DNA of 64,000 nucleotides, from the NCBI RefSeq assembly GCF_022700675.1, contig NZ_CP062182.1:558001-622000 (forward strand). Direction: 5' to 3'. The position numbers were made by a program, and so were the translations under genes. This document shows positions 19,832-28,093 of the stretch, piece after piece (position 1 is the first letter of the stretch; every line of letters starts with the position of its first letter). Source of the stretch: Acinetobacter sp. ASP199 (lineage in GTDB: Bacteria; Pseudomonadota; Gammaproteobacteria; Pseudomonadales; Moraxellaceae). The notes under the pieces were generated by a model. That model saw only the letters and a program-made list of their open reading frames with translations. It was not told the DNA's origin and searched no databases.

Positions 19832-19851
19832 AAAGGCCCCGAAGGGCCTTT
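19832..19851 (-). terminator. Intrinsic terminator of hsp20
   Basis: Stem AAAGGCCC / GGGCCTTT with loop CGAA, in the gap between the convergent HAD and hsp20 genes. The longer U-tract is on the minus strand. It may also serve the HAD gene weakly. Confidence 0.8.
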
Positions 19852-19873
19852 CCAGAATATTCTGTACATTTAT

Positions 19874-20347
19874 TTATTCCGGATTTACTGTTTTTTCAGT
19901 GACTTCTTCCGGATTTTCCAGCAACAATTTTTTGCCAATCGGGATTTGTCTTGGCAGTTTTTCTTCTGGAATTACACGCTGTAGGTCAATTACGAGTAGA
20001 CCGTTCGCATAATCTGCCTGCTGCACTTCAATGTGTTCATCTAAACGCAGTGACAGTTTGAAGGCACGACGGGCAATACCTTTATGTAGATATTCAGTAC
20101 CTTCAACCTGAACAGCTTCAGGTTTTCCAGAAATTGTCAGCAAGCGATTTTCAAGGGAAATACTTAACTCTTCCTGATTAAAACCAGCAGTGGCTACGAC
20201 AATGCGGTAACGGTTTTCAGCATGTTTTTCGATATTGTAGGGCGGATAATTTGGCGCATCGCTTTGCATGGCATAATCAATGAAATCGTTGAGACGATCA
20301 AAGCCAATGCTGCGGCGGAATAACGGATGTAGATTGATATTACTCAT
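19874..20347 (-). CDS. ibpA: Small heat-shock protein, Hsp20/IbpA type
   Basis: A protein of 157 residues with a central alpha-crystallin domain (about 35-130): YNIEKHAENRYRIVVATAGF, LTISGKPE and GIARRAFKLSLRL. The N-terminal HPLFRRSIGFDRLND resembles IbpA. It acts as an ATP-independent holdase that forms oligomers and keeps unfolded proteins soluble for DnaK/ClpB. The strong AGGAGG ribosome-binding site is embedded in a candidate ROSE-like hairpin, and a sigma-32-like promoter stands about 100 bases upstream. This suggests double heat control, transcriptional and translational. Confidence 0.9.
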   Translation of the reverse strand: MSNINLHPLFRRSIGFDRLNDFIDYAMQSDAPNYPPYNIEKHAENRYRIVVATAGFNQEELSISLENRLLTISGKPEAVQVEGTEYLHKGIARRAFKLSLRLDEHIEVQQADYANGLLVIDLQRVIPEEKLPRQIPIGKKLLLENPEEVTEKTVNPE

Positions 20348-20353
20348 TATTAG

Positions 20354-20373
20354 AACCTCCTGAGGTCAGCAAA
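20354..20373 (-). promoter_or_regulatory. Candidate ROSE-like RNA thermometer hairpin
   Basis: Read on the minus strand, UUUGCU pairs with the AGGAGG Shine-Dalgarno across a six-base loop (GACCUC). The pairing leaves a G opposite G inside U-G-C-U / A-G-G-A, the signature of ROSE thermometers in ibp-type leaders. A further CTGTC/GACAG inverted repeat lies upstream in the leader (about 20398-20418). Confidence 0.6.
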
Positions 20374-20455
20374 GTTTTAAAAATAAGAAAACGCCTCTGT
20401 CATGATGATCATCGACAGGGCAAAAGATGAATGGATCATCCTTATGCAAAAATAA

Positions 20456-20483
20456 ATATGTGTTCAGGCCGGAAATTTTCAAG
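20456..20483 (-). promoter_or_regulatory. Candidate heat-shock (sigma-32) promoter of hsp20
   Basis: On the minus strand CTTGAAA (20477-20483) is followed after 13 bases by ACACATAT (20456-20463). The sigma-32 consensus is CTTGAAA, 11-16 bases, CCCCATNT; the -35 is perfect and the -10 matches 6 of 8. Confidence 0.55.
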
Positions 20484-20630
20484 GAATTTAAGTGAATTTT
20501 TTAATGAATCAATGTTAATTTATTGAAATTAAATTAAAAATTATTTTATTAAGCACTGCTTGTTGTTTTTAAGCAGATCTATTATTTTGTTGAAACACCA
20601 TAATAATAGGTGCATGGAGTATAGGCACGA

Positions 20631-21251
20631 ATGATTGATTTATATTACTGGGGTACACCCAACGGCCATAAGATTACAATTGCATTAGAAGAAATGGGAC
20701 TGCCTTATCAGATCTTTCCAATTAATATTCTGGAAAATGACCAGTTTCAGCCAGACTTTCTGGCAATCTCACCGAACAACAAAATTCCAGCCATTGTCGA
20801 TCAGGAGGGACCAGACAATCGGTCGATTTCAATCTTTGAATCTGGGGCCATTTTGCAGTATCTGGGACGTAAAACCGGACTGTTTTATCCATCCGATGAA
20901 ATTAAGCGGATTCAAGTGGAGCAATGGCTGATGTGGCAAATGGGGGGGCTAGGCCCAATGCTTGGACAGAATCATCACTTTAGCCGTTTTGCTCCAGAGC
21001 GGATACCTTATGCGACCGAACGCTATGTAAATGAGAGCAAGCGCTTATATGGTGTACTGGATAAACAGTTGATTGGTCAGGACTATGTTGCTGGTGAATA
21101 TTCAATTGCTGATATGGCAATTTTCCCCTGGTTGCTACGCTATGAATGGCAAGGTATTGATCTGGCAGATTATCCTGAAGTGAGCCGTTATATTGAGCGC
21201 ATACAGGCACGTCCTGCAGTGCAAAAGGCATTAGCGATTCAGGTCAGTTAA
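20631..21251 (+). CDS. Glutathione S-transferase family protein
   Basis: A protein of 206 residues with an N-terminal thioredoxin-like GST domain (LYYWGTPNGHKITIALEEMGLPY; NKIPAIVD with the cis-proline; FESGAILQYL) and a C-terminal helical domain containing YSIADMAIFPWLLRY. The TPNGHK active-site region resembles YfcG/YghU-type GSTs, which use glutathione as a disulfide-bond reductase or for conjugation. Physiological substrate unknown. It is separated from hsp20 by a 283-base divergent spacer. Confidence 0.87.
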   Translation: MIDLYYWGTPNGHKITIALEEMGLPYQIFPINILENDQFQPDFLAISPNNKIPAIVDQEGPDNRSISIFESGAILQYLGRKTGLFYPSDEIKRIQVEQWLMWQMGGLGPMLGQNHHFSRFAPERIPYATERYVNESKRLYGVLDKQLIGQDYVAGEYSIADMAIFPWLLRYEWQGIDLADYPEVSRYIERIQARPAVQKALAIQVS

Positions 21252-21287
21252 TCTGCTGTTGTTATGTTAATATGTACAAAATTTATT

Positions 21288-21313
21288 AAAACCACCGATT
21301 CAGGTGGTTTTTT
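21288..21313 (+). terminator. Intrinsic terminator after the GST gene
   Basis: Stem AAAACCACC / GGTGGTTTT with loop GATTCA and a six-T run. It lies between the GST gene and the next small gene, and shows that an apparent upstream ATG at 21264 is not the start of that gene. Confidence 0.85.
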
Positions 21314-21320
21314 ATTGGAT

Positions 21321-21617
21321 ATGAGCATGAATGCATTTTTCCTGAACTTCACTCGAATTGTAGAAGCTAATCCTCGAATTTACTGGAGTATTATTTTTGG
21401 TCTGGCTGCCTGTTTAGCTCTGTTTGTGGCAGAGATTGTGCATATTCAAGTCATTATCAATGAACTGAATACCAAGGATCAGAATGTGTTGGCTGAGGCA
21501 ATTTTGCCATTGGCAACTAAATATAAATGGTCTCGTATATTGGTGATAGCGCTCGCGATCTTCTGGTCAAATATGGAATATCTGAAAGCCAAAAAACAGT
21601 TAGGTTTGACACGCTAA
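21321..21617 (+). CDS. Small membrane protein, unknown function
   Basis: A protein of 98 residues. One clear hydrophobic segment spans about 24-41 (SIIFGLAACLALFVAEIV); a second moderately hydrophobic one is near 70-85 (ILVIALAIFWSNMEY). The start is ATG 21321 or 21327, both after the GST terminator with GGAT upstream. The next gene, yqaA, starts 18 bases after its stop, so the two may be co-transcribed. I recognise no family. Confidence 0.6.
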   Translation: MSMNAFFLNFTRIVEANPRIYWSIIFGLAACLALFVAEIVHIQVIINELNTKDQNVLAEAILPLATKYKWSRILVIALAIFWSNMEYLKAKKQLGLTR

Positions 21618-21635
21618 GCTGTTCGGATCACTTAG

Positions 21636-22058
21636 ATGACATTGCTGATTTTGTTTCTGTCTGCCTTTGGTGCGGCAACTTTACTGCCTTTGCAGTCAGA
21701 AGCTGTGTTGTTAGGATTACTGGTCAATAGTAGTTATTCAGCTGTGCTACTGATCACCGTCGCCAGTGCAGGAAATATCCTCGGTTCTTGCGTGAACTGG
21801 TATTTAGGTCTGAAAATTGAACAGTATAAAGATCGGAAGTGGTTTCCTGTTTCTGAACAGCAGATGCAAAAAGCACAAAGGATCTATCAGAAATACGGTT
21901 ATTGGTCCTTGCTGCTGAGTTGGGTGCCTATTATTGGTGATCCAATCACCTTAATTGCAGGCCTGCTGAAGGAAAATTTTACTCGATTCTTGGTGATTGT
22001 GAGTATTGCGAAAATTGGACGCTATCTGTTTACTTACATGGCCTATAGCATGATTTAA
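21636..22058 (+). CDS. yqaA: YqaA family membrane protein
   Basis: A protein of 140 residues with several hydrophobic segments and the DedA/SNARE-associated family features: an N-terminal re-entrant stretch (FGAATLLPLQSEAVLLGLL), ASAGNILGSCVNWYLG, and KYGYWSLLLSWVPIIGDPITLIAGL, where the conserved prolines and acidic residue lie. YqaA proteins are small relatives of DedA; DedA members act in lipid-carrier recycling, but for YqaA the substrate is unknown. Confidence 0.8.
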   Translation: MTLLILFLSAFGAATLLPLQSEAVLLGLLVNSSYSAVLLITVASAGNILGSCVNWYLGLKIEQYKDRKWFPVSEQQMQKAQRIYQKYGYWSLLLSWVPIIGDPITLIAGLLKENFTRFLVIVSIAKIGRYLFTYMAYSMI

Positions 22059-22081
22059 AAAAGAGGCTTAAAGCCTCTTTT
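22059..22081. terminator. Bidirectional intrinsic terminator
   Basis: Stem AAAAGAGGC / GCCTCTTTT with loop TTAAA, directly at the ends of the convergent yqaA and TonB-like genes. Confidence 0.88.
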
Positions 22082-22084
22082 GGT

Positions 22085-22825
22085 TTATTTACATTCATTC
22101 AGTTTAAACTGAATTTCATCCTTAAAGCTGGATGGTTTATACAACCATAGGGTACTTGCGCGGCGTTTGGTACTGATCTGTGTACCTTTTAATGCACTCG
22201 CGATTTGCTGATCTAATTGATAAATGCCTGAGCCTTTTCTGATATTGACCTTTTTAATTTCACCTTTACGATTGGCTTTAATCTGGAATGCCACTTTACG
22301 GTCATGTTCATTCAGTAAATCTGTATCAACGTTTAGTTCAGGCTGATTCAGATACTGAAATTTAGTCTTTTGATGCTGCTGTTGCGCTTGCCAGTTTTTG
22401 GAATTAAAGCTGTATTCACAAAATTCCTGATCTTGCTCAGTTAGTTTCAGATTAAACACCTGATAGCCAATGATCGGTAGTGCTGTTTTATTTTCAATAT
22501 GCGGTTTAACTTTCGCAGATTTCACGGCATTAAGTAGTAGCTGATCCAATTGCTGATAACCGGTACTGTCCTGAATGGCAGCCTGTTTGACTTGTCCCTG
22601 CTCGTTGGCATAGATGCGTACCACCGCAGAACGGTTCTGACCTTTTAAATCTGCATTGCTGTATTTCGGTTTGGGAAACTTGGTCCACTCAATGCGTGTA
22701 GTTAAATGCATCGGCTGTACATCAATGGTCTGTGTAGGTAATTGCGGGGCTTTTTTTGTGGATGCGCTATAGCTTGCTGCAAAAGGGAAGCCCATCAATA
22801 GGGTCATGCACAGAATACGTTTCAT
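22085..22825 (-). CDS. Periplasmic protein with two TonB C-terminal-like domains
   Basis: A protein of 246 residues with a cleavable signal peptide (MKRILCMTLLMGFPFAASYSA). Two similar modules follow, each with the TonB_C pattern: about 55-110 (AVVRIYANEQGQVKQAAIQDSTGYQQLDQLLLNAV) and about 170-230 (VAFQIKANRKGEIKKVNIRKGSGIYQLDQQIASAL). Real TonB has an uncleaved N-terminal anchor that meets ExbB and a Pro-rich linker; neither is seen here. It is therefore probably a soluble periplasmic relative, not a working energy transducer. Confidence 0.65.
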   Translation of the reverse strand: MKRILCMTLLMGFPFAASYSASTKKAPQLPTQTIDVQPMHLTTRIEWTKFPKPKYSNADLKGQNRSAVVRIYANEQGQVKQAAIQDSTGYQQLDQLLLNAVKSAKVKPHIENKTALPIIGYQVFNLKLTEQDQEFCEYSFNSKNWQAQQQHQKTKFQYLNQPELNVDTDLLNEHDRKVAFQIKANRKGEIKKVNIRKGSGIYQLDQQIASALKGTQISTKRRASTLWLYKPSSFKDEIQFKLNECK

Positions 22826-23206
22826 AAGTTTCGGTCTTGAATCAAGCAGAGAGGGTGGTCAATCTTGAAGCGCAGTATTTCCTGAATTGGTAGTGCTGGC
22901 AAGTATCTCATTCAAAATATTTTATTTTTCTGTCTCATAATTACGTAAGGCTGCAAATGCATCATGGCAGGAGTCGGGAGCTTTTTATAGAAAGATGCAC
23001 AGATTATAAAAAAGCTTGGATTGGGATGCTTGGTATTTCATCACATAATGCTTATGGAAAGTCGGACTAAACGTCAGTCATCTATCTTTTACTTTTAATA
23101 CTGCTTTTGTTTTAAACAAAGATGCATTAGAATATCGGCTCCCTTACCTGCAGGGCGTCTTTGCAATGGTGCAGACGTGCCGAACAGGTGTTCAAAAGAG
23201 GTTGTT
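22826..23206. other. 381-bp divergent region and rpmI leader
   Basis: Spacer between the TonB-like gene and rpmI. Because infC has its own terminator, rpmI-rplT must start here. A possible promoter is TTTTGT (23105-23110) with TAGAAT (23128-23133), 17 bases apart, next to the palindrome TTTGTTTTAAACAAA. A leader hairpin is listed separately. Confidence 0.4.
23156..23177 (+). promoter_or_regulatory. Leader hairpin upstream of rpmI (possible L20 autoregulation)
   Basis: CGTC/GACG outer stem, TT bulge, TGCA/TGCA inner stem, loop ATGG, 29 bases before the rpmI ATG. L20 represses the rpmI-rplT unit through leader structures in E. coli and Bacillus; that this hairpin is the L20 site is inference. 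Confidence 0.35.
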
Positions 23207-23401
23207 ATGCCTAAGATGAAAACTCGCCGTGGTGCAGCTAAACGCTTCAAAGCGACTGCTAACGGTTTTAAGCGTAAACAAGCGTTCAAACGCCACATTT
23301 TGACCAAAAAATCTGCTAAGCGTATTCGTCAATTGCGCGGCTGTGTAATGGTTCACGTAAGTGACGTTGCTTCAGTTCGTCGTATGTGCCCGTACATCTA
23401 A
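23207..23401 (+). CDS. rpmI: 50S ribosomal protein L35
   Basis: A highly basic protein of 64 residues, [20 protein letters not shown] and onward, the standard L35 length and sequence. An in-frame start at 23177 would add ten non-conserved residues; ATG 23207 has AGAGG upstream and gives the canonical N-terminus. rplT follows 11 bases later. Confidence 0.97.
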   Translation: MPKMKTRRGAAKRFKATANGFKRKQAFKRHILTKKSAKRIRQLRGCVMVHVSDVASVRRMCPYI

Positions 23402-23412
23402 GGAGATTATAA

Positions 23413-23772
23413 ATGGCTCGTGTAAAACGTGGTGTACAGGCTCATCGCCGTCACAAAAAAATTCTTGCTCGCGCTAAAGGTTACTATGGTGCTCGTTCAC
23501 GCGTTTACCGCGTAGCGTTCCAGGCGGTAATCAAAGCTGGTCAATATGCTTACCGTGACCGTCGTCAGAAGAAACGTCAATTCCGTGCTCTATGGATTGC
23601 GCGTATCAACGCTGGTGCTCGTCAAAATGGTTTGTCGTACAGCCGTATGATCGCTGGCTTGAAAAAAGCTCAAGTGATTATCGACCGTCGCGTACTTGCT
23701 GACATCGCTATGCATGACGCAGTTGCGTTTGCAGCTCTAGCTTCTAAAGCTAAAGATGCATTGGCTGCATAA
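23413..23772 (+). CDS. rplT: 50S ribosomal protein L20
   Basis: A protein of 119 residues. [26 protein letters not shown] is the long basic N-terminal helix that threads 23S rRNA, and [28 protein letters not shown] is the globular domain. It is needed for early 50S assembly and, in other bacteria, represses its own operon. Ends in a strong terminator, which breaks the usual path to pheST. Confidence 0.98.
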   Translation: MARVKRGVQAHRRHKKILARAKGYYGARSRVYRVAFQAVIKAGQYAYRDRRQKKRQFRALWIARINAGARQNGLSYSRMIAGLKKAQVIIDRRVLADIAMHDAVAFAALASKAKDALAA

Positions 23773-23787
23773 GTCTTTATGACTTAG

Positions 23788-23817
23788 AAAAAAGACCGCT
23801 TTAGCGGTCTTTTTTTT
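23788..23817. terminator. Intrinsic terminator after rplT
   Basis: Stem AAAAAAGACCGCT / AGCGGTCTTTTTT with a two-base loop and a seven-T tail. The tail overlaps the stop codon of the convergent Xre-ImmA gene (23816-23818), so the hairpin may end both transcripts. Confidence 0.9.
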
Positions 23818-24907
23818 AGATAATTCTAAGTTTCTTTTCTGGAGTAAAAAATTTCATATTAGTGAGCTTTTCAAGTATAGAGATTGAAATATTCAACTCA
23901 TTAGAAATTTGTTCAGCAGAAATACCATCACTGAGTATGATATTTATGGCATCTTGAAGTAACGAGGGTGTTTCAATAGGCATCCTGATATCCTCAGATT
24001 CTTGTCTTGCCTCACCATTAACTCTTAAATGAATAGCGCCAGTTTTATATTGATTATCATCAATCAGATTGAGCTGCTTGGCTCTATATAAGATAGCTGC
24101 TTTGCTAATCCCCCAAATTTGCTTAAACTCACTCATTTTATTCCAATCAAATCTTCCGCCTTTAAATAAAATGGGAAAATTTGTTCTTAACATGGCTTGT
24201 GGTAATAGTAAGGCACTGGAAAATCTATGTGCTTGAGATTCAGTTAATGTATCCCCCGTAGTGACTCCATTATGGAGTACCATGTGACCAATCTCATGAG
24301 CAATATCAAATCTTTGTCGACATGCACTATTTTTACTTGTGTTGCGAACGATAATAGGTCTTTGGCAAATTAGTGATAAAGCATCGACTTCACTTGAGAT
24401 TGAGTTAAAATCAGTTATAACAACCCCAATATCTTCACAGAACTCAGTTAAATTGCTAATAGGGGCTAAATCTAAATCAAATTCTTTTCTAAAGTCTTCA
24501 GCAATTTTTTCAATTTGGTCGCCTGTCAATTGAGTATGATCAACCTCAATAGAATTAATTAGGTATTGAGGTAAATCAACATGTTCTTCAATAAATCGAA
24601 TTAATCGATTTAACTGTTCAGCCCTTGAGATAACAACTTGTTTAGCAAACTGCCTAGAAGTTTTGAGACTCCGGAAATGAATTTGATCTTCTTGAAGCGG
24701 GGAATGAACTTGATAAAAAAAATCCTTTTTCACGTCAAAAAAATTGCATAACTCCACTAAAAGGTCATCGGTTGGATAGCTAAGACCTGTTTCTAGCTTA
24801 TGTATATATTGTTTTGACTTACCAACTTTAACTGCTACGTCTTCAAGGGATAACTCATTGAATAATCTAAGCAGTTTGAGTTCGAGTCCATTGAAAGAAT
24901 TAAACAT
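23816..24907 (-). CDS. Xre-family HTH regulator fused to an ImmA/IrrE metallopeptidase
   Basis: A protein of 363 residues with two modules. Residues about 9-64 form an Xre helix-turn-helix (LELKLLRLFNELSLEDVAVKVGKSKQYIHKLETG). Residues about 175-240 form a COG2856 peptidase: H204-E205-x-x-H208 (AHEIGHMVLHNG), with E223 in TESQAHRFSSALLLP as probable third zinc ligand. A C-terminal region of about 110 residues has a second helix-turn-helix-like stretch (SAEQISNELNISISILEKL). Relatives cleave repressors (ImmA of ICEBs1, IrrE of Deinococcus) or pair with toxins. It follows the 201-residue gene by 20 bases, as second gene of a two-gene unit. The coding is AT-rich compared with the ribosomal genes beside it. 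Confidence 0.85.
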   Translation of the reverse strand: MFNSFNGLELKLLRLFNELSLEDVAVKVGKSKQYIHKLETGLSYPTDDLLVELCNFFDVKKDFFYQVHSPLQEDQIHFRSLKTSRQFAKQVVISRAEQLNRLIRFIEEHVDLPQYLINSIEVDHTQLTGDQIEKIAEDFRKEFDLDLAPISNLTEFCEDIGVVITDFNSISSEVDALSLICQRPIIVRNTSKNSACRQRFDIAHEIGHMVLHNGVTTGDTLTESQAHRFSSALLLPQAMLRTNFPILFKGGRFDWNKMSEFKQIWGISKAAILYRAKQLNLIDDNQYKTGAIHLRVNGEARQESEDIRMPIETPSLLQDAINIILSDGISAEQISNELNISISILEKLTNMKFFTPEKKLRII

Positions 24908-24927
24908 TATAAAACCTAGTAATTAAT

Positions 24928-25533
24928 TCAATTCTCATCAGATCTGTCAGCTTTGTTTCGCTTGCTTGATAGGTTTCGAGTGCGTTTCGGCTTACGATTA
25001 TCAGGGGTATACAGATCATCTGAAGGGATTGATGGGGATGAGCTGGAAGAATTATATTCCCAGAAAGAAACTATATTCTCGTTAACATCATAACTAACAA
25101 AACGTACAGTTGCTAATGGAAGTCCATCTTCATCTAATGAATACATAAGATAGAAGTTAGAATAACAGGGCAAGCCAATATCACTAAATAAGCTTAGCTG
25201 TTCATTTAGAACAAATGCGCCTTTTTTCGTTGGATTATAGTAGTCTTTTTCTTCAAAAAAACGACAAGGAGTTTGCCCAATTTGAAAAATAAATTTATTA
25301 GTTCGATCTAAAATTTGAATGTTATAAGGACATGTATTGCTTTCAAATTCTTTCTTTAAACGATTATGAGTACGTTTAAAGAATACTGTTCCAAATGTAT
25401 AGTTATCATCATCAGGATCTCGTGTATCCCTAAAACTTTTATCAAATGATGAAAGCATTAATTTTGATACATATATTAATTTTTCATCAGTAAGTTCTTT
25501 GTCAAATGTACAAGGATGGGGGTAATTTCCCAT
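24928..25533 (-). CDS. Unidentified partner of the Xre-ImmA/IrrE protein
   Basis: A protein of 201 residues that I do not recognise. Residues 1-150 look folded, with mixed helix (KLIYVSKLMLSSF, THNRLKKEFE) and strand (YNIQILDRTNKFIFQIGQ, YSNFYLMYSLDEDGLPLATVRFVSYD). The last 45 are Ser-rich, then Arg/Lys-rich and probably disordered (SSSSSPSIPSDD, RKPKRTRNLSSKRNK). There is no signal peptide or membrane segment. A strong AAGGAG precedes the ATG. It is the first gene of the pair, driven by a promoter with an inverted-repeat operator. The arrangement suggests a sensor, toxin or peptidase target; function is not known. Confidence 0.75.
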   Translation of the reverse strand: MGNYPHPCTFDKELTDEKLIYVSKLMLSSFDKSFRDTRDPDDDNYTFGTVFFKRTHNRLKKEFESNTCPYNIQILDRTNKFIFQIGQTPCRFFEEKDYYNPTKKGAFVLNEQLSLFSDIGLPCYSNFYLMYSLDEDGLPLATVRFVSYDVNENIVSFWEYNSSSSSPSIPSDDLYTPDNRKPKRTRNLSSKRNKADRSDEN

Positions 25534-25579
25534 ATAACGGCTCCTTTTTCTAATTTTTACCTAAGGTTAGCGAACTTAC

Positions 25580-25608
25580 AAGTTATTTCAAAAGTTTAAA
25601 AACGTCAA
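25580..25608 (-). promoter_or_regulatory. Promoter of the Xre-ImmA cassette
   Basis: On the minus strand TTGACG (25603-25608) and TAACTT (25580-25585) are 17 bases apart, close to consensus. It lies about 50 bases before the first gene of the pair. Confidence 0.65.
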
Positions 25609-25644
25609 CTAAATATTTCAAATATTTAATTTTGTCACCTAAAT
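25604..25644. promoter_or_regulatory. Candidate operator: inverted and direct repeats at the cassette promoter
   Basis: TAAATATTT-C-AAATATTTA (25610-25628) is a perfect 9-1-9 inverted repeat immediately upstream of the -35. GTCAACTAAAT (25604-25614) and GTCACCTAAAT (25634-25644) repeat at a 30-base interval, about three helical turns. The Xre domain encoded by the cassette is the obvious candidate to bind here. Confidence 0.5.
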
Positions 25645-25737
25645 TTGATGGCTAATTAATCTTATTCTATGATGTAAACTTATTTACTCAATTTGAAAAG
25701 AGAAGTGAAACCCAGATATTCACTTATGGGATTTAAA

Positions 25738-25772
25738 AATAGCTCCTAAATTTTTTAAATTTAGGAGCTATT
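25738..25772 (-). terminator. Intrinsic terminator of the tail-anchored protein gene
   Basis: A 16-bp perfect stem AATAGCTCCTAAATTT with its complement (25738-25753, 25757-25772) and loop TTT. The T-run is on the minus strand, downstream of the 25799-26821 gene. Confidence 0.8.
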
Positions 25773-25798
25773 CTTACGTATTAAACTATAAGGAAAGT

Positions 25799-26821
25799 CT
25801 ATAAACCAAAATAATACCCAATCAAACAGATGATCACCGTAATAATAATCAGGGTAATGACATTGCCTGAATTGGATTTGGCTGTATCGTGAGGCTTGTG
25901 TGATTTAGATAGTTTGGTCACATGTTCTTCGGTATTCATCCCGGCAAATGGATCGGCACTGATTTTTGGACTCAGTTTAGCGGTCTTGTAATGATTCGCG
26001 ATTTTGACAATAAACTTCGCTTTCAGATCATCCAGCTTTTGCGCAAAATGACGTAGATCAAGCTGTTGATCGGGTGTCAGTACTTCACCATTTTCATGAT
26101 AAGGATGCTGGATTTTGGCTTCGATCAGTTGTTCCAACGCATCCAGGCGGTATAGCATGTCATGGGCAAAGTCAGCCGCATAATCGGTTGGCAGTAACGC
26201 AAGTTTACTACCGATGCCTGTATCCGTAGTAGAAGAAACCCCATAATAAGGCTGTCCAAGTTGAGCGGGTTGAACAAAACCTTGCGCAAATCTGGTATCA
26301 AATAATTCATGATCCATAAAGACCTGAATATCATCCCAGTTTGGTTGTTCCAGATCTGCAAGTACACGTCTGGCCAGTTTGCTGTTGAGTTCATATTGCC
26401 AGAAGGTTTCATGACGTAGAGAGGATCGCTGCGTAGCAGGCGCTTCATAGTCATTGTCTGCCGTATACCATTCTGGTAGTTCCTTACCAATAATCCAGGC
26501 ATTTTTTTTCTGGGCTTCATGGCTCACAATGAAATATTCAAATGGCAGCAGCTCTACATTTGCATTGGGATTCTGTTCATCTTCAAGCAGGGTAGAGCGG
26601 TGCAAACTTAGACGCTGTACGCCCTGTTTTTTCAAACCTTCCAGCCAAACCTGGAAATGCTGTGCTAAAAGATGCTGTGAAATCAGATCACGAAAGGCAA
26701 ATTGATGTTGATTAAAGATGGAATGCTGAAGCCAGCGATTGAAACTTAAATCCTGAGACAGGTACTCATTTCCATAAGTCACTAAAGTAAGTTGCTGTTT
26801 CCAAATTTGATCGATTGCCAT
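25799..26821 (-). CDS. Tail-anchored protein of unknown function
   Basis: A protein of 340 residues. About 290 soluble residues are rich in Gln, Leu and aromatic residues. A low-complexity polar linker (THKLSKSHKPHD-like, near 300-317) leads to a single C-terminal membrane helix, VITLIIITVIICLIGYYFGL, ending the chain. This topology suggests a cytoplasmic domain tethered to the inner membrane. I see no known catalytic motif. It is divergent from pheS. Base composition resembles the core genes rather than the Xre-ImmA cassette. Confidence 0.65.
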   Translation of the reverse strand: MAIDQIWKQQLTLVTYGNEYLSQDLSFNRWLQHSIFNQHQFAFRDLISQHLLAQHFQVWLEGLKKQGVQRLSLHRSTLLEDEQNPNANVELLPFEYFIVSHEAQKKNAWIIGKELPEWYTADNDYEAPATQRSSLRHETFWQYELNSKLARRVLADLEQPNWDDIQVFMDHELFDTRFAQGFVQPAQLGQPYYGVSSTTDTGIGSKLALLPTDYAADFAHDMLYRLDALEQLIEAKIQHPYHENGEVLTPDQQLDLRHFAQKLDDLKAKFIVKIANHYKTAKLSPKISADPFAGMNTEEHVTKLSKSHKPHDTAKSNSGNVITLIIITVIICLIGYYFGL

Positions 26822-26960
26822 AGTGATTTGATCTAATTGATATCATGTTTATTTTATACTTTTTATTTTTGCATCTGCCAATCTAATTTTCATTGTATGC
26901 CATCTTCATCAATGTGCCTAAAAACTGTTAGAATATGGGGTTTTTAAAATAATTTTTTAA

Positions 26961-27962
<1,002 letters not shown>

Positions 27963-27973
27963 AACAAATTTAT

Positions 27974-28060
27974 ACCTCTCCCTGACCTCTCCTAAAAGGA
28001 GAGGGGTTGTACAACTATGACACAGGGTTCTCCGCCTTTGATACAGGGGAGTTAGAGGGG
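27974..28060. repeat. CCTCTCC fold-back intergenic repeat, copy 1
   Basis: CCTCTCCT-AAA-AGGAGAGG (27986-28004) forms a hairpin, flanked by CCTCTCCC to the left and ACAGGGG...AGAGGGG to the right. Related sequence occurs at 38922-39051 and 44687-44850. This copy sits inside the pheS-pheT operon. Confidence 0.65.
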
Positions 28061-28093
28061 ATTCTAAAGATTTGAATTACAGGTTTTATATCA

